Source of the DNA: Candidatus Omnitrophota bacterium
GTDB lineage: Bacteria > Omnitrophota > Koll11 > Aquiviventales > Aquiviventaceae
DNA: 11,682 nt
Assembly (NCBI GenBank): GCA_016196415.1
Contig: JACPXS010000105.1
Span: 1 to 11,682 of the forward strand
Direction: 5' to 3'
The notes beneath the pieces are model-generated. The model saw only the letters and a program-made list of their open reading frames with translations, had not been told where the DNA came from and ran no database searches. The number at the start of each line of letters is the position of its first letter. Position 1 is the stretch's first letter. The translations under genes were made by a program, and so were the position numbers. This document shows, one piece after another, positions 6,617-11,682 of the stretch.

Positions 6617-7442
6617 CGCGATCATCGGCAACCAGGTGACGCTCGGCGACGGCAACGAGATCGGGCCGGGCTGCGTTCTCGAAGACGGCGTCATCCTGGG
6701 CTCGCGCAACCGGCTTTGGATGAACAGCTATCTCGGGCCGGGCACGGCAGTCGGCGACGACAACCAGATCCACATGGGTGCGGTAATCGGGCACCTGCCG
6801 CAGGATGTCGCGTTTTCCGGCGCGCCGACGTGCACGACGATCGGGCATCGCAACATCATCCGCGAGTACGTGACGATCCACCGCGGGACCAAGGCGGGCT
6901 CCGCGACCGTCATCGGAGACGAGAACTTCCTGATGGCCAACGCCCATCTGGGCCATAACTGCCGACTCGGCAATCGCGTGACGATGGTCAACCTCGCCAC
7001 GCTCGCCGGCTACTGTACCGTGGAGGATGGAGCGTTGATCTCCGGGATGGTGGTGGTCCACCAGCTCACCCGGATTGGCGCCCTGGCGATCATCAGCGGC
7101 CTCTCCGCTGTGAACAAGGACGTGCCACCCTACCTGCTCTGCGTGGGCCGTCCGGCGGTCATCCGGGGCCTCAACGTGGTCGGCCTGCGGCGGGCCGGGA
7201 TCGCGGCACCGGTGCGCGATGAGATCAAACGGGCCTACAAAATTCTCTACCGGGAAGGCCTCAGCGTGCTCCATGCGCTCGAAGCAATCGAGCGTGAGTG
7301 CCGCTCCCCTGAAGTCAGCCGATTGGTGGCTTTCGTCCGTGAATCGAAGCGAGGCATCTGTGCCGGCATCAGGGTTCAGGCGCGTGAATCCGCGGAGTCG
7401 CTGCTTGCCAGGAAGCCGCCTCAGGACGCCTGGGTTGACTAG
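6594..7442 (+). CDS. lpxA: acyl-ACP--UDP-N-acetylglucosamine O-acyltransferase
   Basis: LpxA transfers a 3-hydroxyacyl chain from acyl carrier protein to UDP-GlcNAc, the first step of lipid A synthesis; its presence indicates an LPS-type outer membrane. The 282-residue protein is a left-handed beta-helix of hexapeptide repeats (MANTIHPSAIIGNQVTLGDG onward). YVTIHRGT (92-99), NAHLGHNC with catalytic base His121 (E. coli His125) and VHQ with His156 (E. coli His160) identify it, and DVPPY (176-180) opens the C-terminal helical part. E. coli His144 is replaced by Tyr140. Gly169 aligns with E. coli Gly173, the acyl-chain ruler position, where Gly is associated with longer chains. It starts inside the end of rsmI, implying translational coupling. 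Its usual partners lpxD, fabZ and lpxB are not adjacent. The C-terminus is ~20 residues longer than in E. coli. Confidence 0.95.
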   Translation: MANTIHPSAIIGNQVTLGDGNEIGPGCVLEDGVILGSRNRLWMNSYLGPGTAVGDDNQIHMGAVIGHLPQDVAFSGAPTCTTIGHRNIIREYVTIHRGTKAGSATVIGDENFLMANAHLGHNCRLGNRVTMVNLATLAGYCTVEDGALISGMVVVHQLTRIGALAIISGLSAVNKDVPPYLLCVGRPAVIRGLNVVGLRRAGIAAPVRDEIKRAYKILYREGLSVLHALEAIERECRSPEVSRLVAFVRESKRGICAGIRVQARESAESLLARKPPQDAWVD

Positions 7443-7473
7443 AAAACGAGACAAACGTCTGTGTAAATAACTG

Positions 7474-7503
7474 TTGACAGGCGCGCCTGTTTTTTCGTAT
7501 AAT
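7474..7503 (+). promoter_or_regulatory. sigma70-type promoter of the pyr operon
   Basis: TTGACA (7474-7479), 18-nt spacer, TATAAT (7498-7503): both hexamers match the housekeeping consensus exactly. Transcription should start near 7510, just upstream of the PyrR leader. A perfect consensus fits an operon whose control is exerted mainly after initiation, by attenuation. Confidence 0.9.
7477..7495 (+). terminator. palindrome plus T-run: weak lpxA terminator or operator
   Basis: ACAGGCGCGCCTGT (7477-7490) is a perfect 14-nt palindrome and runs straight into TTTTT (7491-7495). As RNA it gives a 5-bp stem, a CGCG loop and a U-tract, a minimal intrinsic terminator 34 nt after the lpxA stop. The same bases occupy the end of the -35 box and most of the spacer of the pyrR promoter, so the palindrome could also be a protein binding site. 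Confidence 0.4.
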
Positions 7504-7523
7504 AGATACATCTTGCAACGGGG

Positions 7524-9217
<1,694 letters not shown>

Positions 9218-9223
9218 ACGACC

Positions 9224-9278
9224 CCGGGACGTTGCTATTTTCCTGTCGCTTGACACCAGGAAAATAGCAACGTCCCGG
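9224..9278. repeat. perfect 22-bp hairpin (REPIN-like) between pyrB and pyrC
   Basis: Bases 9224-9245 are the exact reverse complement of 9257-9278, around an 11-nt loop (TCGCTTGACAC). Each arm contains GGGACGTTGCTATTTTCC, a GGGAC head followed by an AT-rich body that is foreign in composition to the genes. Two inverted short repeats around a small loop is the form of REPINs mobilised by RAYT (Y1 REP-associated) transposases; that assignment is inference, and no transposase is nearby. There is no T-run after it, so it is not a typical terminator, but it may alter mRNA stability between pyrB and pyrC. Confidence 0.75.
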
Positions 9279-9302
9279 CGCAAAGTTATTTCACGGCGTC
9301 CA

Positions 9303-9325
9303 GCGAAAAATAGAAGCGCCACGGA
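9303..9325. repeat. possible degenerate third arm of the REPIN-like repeat
   Basis: GCGAAAAATAGAAGCGCCAC here resembles the right arm of the hairpin at 9259-9278 (shared GAAAATAG core, then AA, a GC-rich run and CGG) with one indel and several changes. It could be a decayed copy; chance similarity is not excluded. Confidence 0.25.
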
Positions 9326-9335
9326 GTCGTAGCCT

Positions 9336-10607
9336 ATGACAACACTTTTACTGAAAGGTGGACGGGTCATCGATCCGGCCAACAACCGAGACGGGCACTT
9401 CGACGTGCTGATCGAGCGCGGCAAGATCGCGGCGATCGAGCCCGGCATCCCGGCCAATGGGCTCGCGCGGATCGACGCGACGGGTAAACTCGTGGTCCCC
9501 GGGCTGGTCGATCTCCACACGCACCTGCGCCAGCCTGGGCGAGAGGATACAGAGACGATCGAGACGGGGTGCCGCGCCGCGCTGCGCGGGGGCTTCACGA
9601 CGCTCTGTGCGATGCCCAACACAGCCCCTGCCATGGACCACCGTGGGGTGGTGGACTTCCTGCATCAAGAAGCCCAGCGCTTAGGGCTGGTGTCGGTGCA
9701 GCCGATCGGGGCGATCACGAAAGGCCGGCAAGGGCGGGAGCTGACGGATTTCGGCGAGCTCTTTGACGCCGGCTGTATTGCGCTCTCGGATGATGGGGCC
9801 CCGTTGGCGGATGCCTTCCTCATGCGGCGGGCGCTGGAGTACGCCAGGCTCTTCGGCCGGCCGATCATCCAGCACGCCGAGGATCCAGGACTGGTCGCCG
9901 GCGGCGTGATGCACGAGGGGCTTGTGTCAACGACGCTGGGATTGCGCGGCATCCCGTCGGCAGCGGAGTCGGTCGTGGTGGCGCGCGATCTGGCATTGGC
10001 CGCGCTGACCGGCGGCTGGATTCACTTCGCGCACCTCTCAAGCGCCGCTTCCGTTGAGCTCATCCGCCAGGCCAAGCGTCGGGGCATCCAGGTCACCTGC
10101 GAGGTGACGCCGCATCATCTGACGTTGACGCATGAGGCGATCGAGGGGTTCAACACCGCGGCGAAAGTAAACCCGCCGCTCCGGGCCGAAGAAGACCGGC
10201 TGGCGCTCATCGAAGGGCTGCGCGACGGCACGATTGATTGCATCGCGACCGACCACGCCCCGCATGCCGATTGGGAGAAAGAGGCGGATTTCGACTCAGC
10301 GCCGTTCGGCATCAGCGGGCTCGAGACCGCGCTGGGGGTGTGCGTGACGACGTTGGTTGAGCCCGGGCTGCTCTCCTGGAGCCAGATGATTGAGCAACTC
10401 TCGGCGAACCCAGGACGCATTGCCGGTCACGGCGGAAGTCTGCGGGTGGGGGTCGAGGCGGATGTGACGTTGATTGATCCCCAGGCGCGCTGGACCGTGG
10501 ATCCCCAGCAGTTCGCGTCTAAAGGCCGGAATTCGCCGTTCACCGGGCGCGTCCTGACCGGCGCAGTCGTCCGGGTCGTACGCCAGGAAATGGAGGCGGG
10601 ACCATGA
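9336..10607 (+). CDS. pyrC: dihydroorotase (type I)
   Basis: PyrC cyclises N-carbamoyl-aspartate to dihydroorotate, the third step of UMP synthesis. The 423-residue amidohydrolase shows the full metal site: DLHTHLRQPG (His61, His63), SDDG with Asp153, IIQHAED with His180, FAHLSS with His233 and ATDHAPH with catalytic Asp306. Asp153 in place of a carboxylated lysine, and the spacing of these residues, match the Aquifex aeolicus type I enzyme, which is active in complex with ATCase. NPPLR and TPHHL are also conserved. The start ATG 9336 has GGAG at 9323-9326. Unlike the other junctions in this operon it does not overlap the gene before it; the 118-nt gap holds the hairpin repeat. The stop overlaps the carA start (ATGA). 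Confidence 0.97.
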   Translation: MTTLLLKGGRVIDPANNRDGHFDVLIERGKIAAIEPGIPANGLARIDATGKLVVPGLVDLHTHLRQPGREDTETIETGCRAALRGGFTTLCAMPNTAPAMDHRGVVDFLHQEAQRLGLVSVQPIGAITKGRQGRELTDFGELFDAGCIALSDDGAPLADAFLMRRALEYARLFGRPIIQHAEDPGLVAGGVMHEGLVSTTLGLRGIPSAAESVVVARDLALAALTGGWIHFAHLSSAASVELIRQAKRRGIQVTCEVTPHHLTLTHEAIEGFNTAAKVNPPLRAEEDRLALIEGLRDGTIDCIATDHAPHADWEKEADFDSAPFGISGLETALGVCVTTLVEPGLLSWSQMIEQLSANPGRIAGHGGSLRVGVEADVTLIDPQARWTVDPQQFASKGRNSPFTGRVLTGAVVRVVRQEMEAGP

Positions 10608-11682
10608 CGCCCATCGCCTCCCCTGCCTGGCTGGCGCTGGAAGACGGCACGGCCTTCCGTGGCCGGTCCGTTGGCGCGCCGGGCGAGGCGTTCGGCGAAG
10701 CCGTCTTCAATACCGCAATGACGGGCTATCAAGAGATTCTCACCGACCCCTCCTATAAAGGCCAGATCGTGTGCATGACGTATCCCCACATCGGCAACTA
10801 TGGCGTGAACGAGGAGGATGTTGAGTCGAGGCGGCCATGGGTCGAAGGGTTCATCATGCGCGAGCTCTCGCCGGTGGCGAGCAGCTTCCGTTCGCAAGAG
10901 CCGCTGGACGCGTACCTGAAACGCCATCAGGTCGTGGCGCTGGATGGGGTGGACACGCGCGCGTTGACGCTTGCGCTGCGCCAGCAGGGCTCGATGAAGT
11001 GCGGCATTTCTACGACGGAGCCCGATCCGGAGCGGCTGCTCGCGCGGGTGCGCTCAGCCCCCGACATCGTCGGCAGGGACCTCGTCAAGGAAGTCACGTG
11101 CGACGCACCGTACGACTGGCCGGCCCCAGGGAGTTCCGAGTTACGAGTGACGGGTGCCGAGTGCACCCGCAACGCGCAACACGCCACTCGCAACGTTCAC
11201 ATTGTCGTCATGGACTTCGGCGTGAAGTACGGTATTCTCCGCCGGCTCACCATTGCCGGCTGCCGCGTGATGGTCGTGCCCGCCGCCACACCGGCCGCCG
11301 ACATCCTCGCGCGCAAGCCGGACGGGGTCGTGCTCTCCAACGGACCGGGCGACCCGTCTGCGGTGCCGTACGCGGTCGAGACGATCCGCACCCTCATGGG
11401 GGAAGTGCCGATGTTGGGCATCTGCCTCGGCCACCAGCTCCTCGGCCTGGCCTACGGCGGCGCCACATTCAAACTCAAGTTCGGCCACCATGGCGTCAAC
11501 CACCCGGTGCAGGACCTGGCGACCGGCAAGGTCGAGATCACGACGCAGAACCACAACTTCGCCGTGCGACTAGATACGATCCCCGGCGGGCGCGTCGAGA
11601 GGACGCACACCAACCTCAATGACGGCACGGTGGAGGGCATGCGCCATGCCAGCCTGCCCATCTTCAGCCTGCAGTACCACCC
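10604..11682 (+). CDS. carA: carbamoyl-phosphate synthase small (glutaminase) subunit, 3' end cut by window
   Basis: CarA hydrolyses glutamine and channels ammonia to CarB for carbamoyl phosphate, which feeds PyrB and arginine synthesis. The frame runs unbroken from ATG 10604 to the window end (359 codons). The N-terminal domain begins PAWLALEDGTAFRGRSVGAPGEA and includes NTAMTGYQEILTDPSYKGQI. The class I glutamine amidotransferase domain starts at HIVVMDFGVKYGILRR and has LSNGPGDPS, nucleophile Cys274 in MLGICLGHQLLG, KLKFGHHGVNHPV, TQNHNFAV and the conserved FSLQYHP at the very end (His359). The linker between the domains carries a palindromic in-frame insert (about residues 176-197). carB is expected downstream but is not seen. 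Confidence 0.97.
   Translation, partial: MTPIASPAWLALEDGTAFRGRSVGAPGEAFGEAVFNTAMTGYQEILTDPSYKGQIVCMTYPHIGNYGVNEEDVESRRPWVEGFIMRELSPVASSFRSQEPLDAYLKRHQVVALDGVDTRALTLALRQQGSMKCGISTTEPDPERLLARVRSAPDIVGRDLVKEVTCDAPYDWPAPGSSELRVTGAECTRNAQHATRNVHIVVMDFGVKYGILRRLTIAGCRVMVVPAATPAADILARKPDGVVLSNGPGDPSAVPYAVETIRTLMGEVPMLGICLGHQLLGLAYGGATFKLKFGHHGVNHPVQDLATGKVEITTQNHNFAVRLDTIPGGRVERTHTNLNDGTVEGMRHASLPIFSLQYH
11131..11194. repeat. in-frame palindromic word-repeat inside carA
   Basis: Bases 11140-11155 and 11179-11194 are inverted copies matching at 13 of 16 positions (GTTxCGAGTGxCGxGT). The right half is a string of CGCAAC/CGCAACAC-type words, and the left half of GAGTTCC/GAGTTAC/GAGTGAC words, the same style as the repeats beside tRNA-Glu and before rsmI. 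It encodes roughly SSELRVTGAECTRNAQHATR in the CarA interdomain linker, a site where family members differ in length, and it leaves the frame open. Confidence 0.6.

Noticed and set aside
9250..9275. promoter inside the pyrB-pyrC hairpin loop (TTGACA at 9250-9255)
   Set aside because: No -10 element at an acceptable spacing; the nearest AT-rich hexamer is far too close.
9224..9278. intrinsic terminator between pyrB and pyrC
   Set aside because: The hairpin is strong but is followed by CGCAAAG rather than a T-run, and pyrC-carA have no other visible promoter.

Overview
The window is a GC-rich, gene-dense stretch of a bacterial chromosome with every recognisable gene on the + strand. The lpxA gene implies an outer membrane with lipid A, so the host is Gram-negative. 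The tRNA gene does not encode its CCA end. The pyrimidine operon is controlled by a PyrR-type RNA attenuator, best known from Firmicutes but also found elsewhere. Intergenic gaps carry degenerate, word-like palindromic repeats. This mix suggests an uncultured Gram-negative lineage (Omnitrophota or a similar phylum is my guess from style only); the sequence does not prove the taxonomy.

Layout: (1) 1-2274, gyrA lacking its first ~93 codons. (2) 2275-2791, a 517-nt gap holding a short hairpin, a larger inverted repeat, tRNA-Glu(TTC), three 14-nt tandem repeats, an imperfect second copy of the tRNA 3' end, and a 29-34 codon ORF that looks like the two ends of a membrane-protein gene joined by an internal deletion. 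(3) 2792-7442, nagA, glmS, rsmI and lpxA, probably co-transcribed. NagA and GlmS both yield glucosamine-6-phosphate, the precursor of UDP-GlcNAc, and LpxA consumes UDP-GlcNAc in the first step of lipid A synthesis. A large palindromic element separates glmS from rsmI. (4) 7443-7661, a consensus sigma70-type promoter and a PyrR-responsive leader: anti-antiterminator hairpin, possible antiterminator and intrinsic terminator. (5) 7662 to the end, pyrR-pyrB-pyrC-carA, covering the regulator and the first three steps of de novo UMP synthesis. carA runs off the window after the conserved glutaminase His.

pyrR/pyrB and pyrC/carA overlap as ATGA. pyrB and pyrC are 118 nt apart, and that gap holds a perfect 22-bp hairpin that resembles a REPIN. 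carA carries an in-frame palindromic insert in its interdomain linker.

I found no defence system, phage, transposase gene or CRISPR. The genes are housekeeping. The interest lies in the PyrR leader, whose differences from consensus are all helix-preserving, and in repeats that have entered a tRNA flank, operon gaps and one coding sequence.
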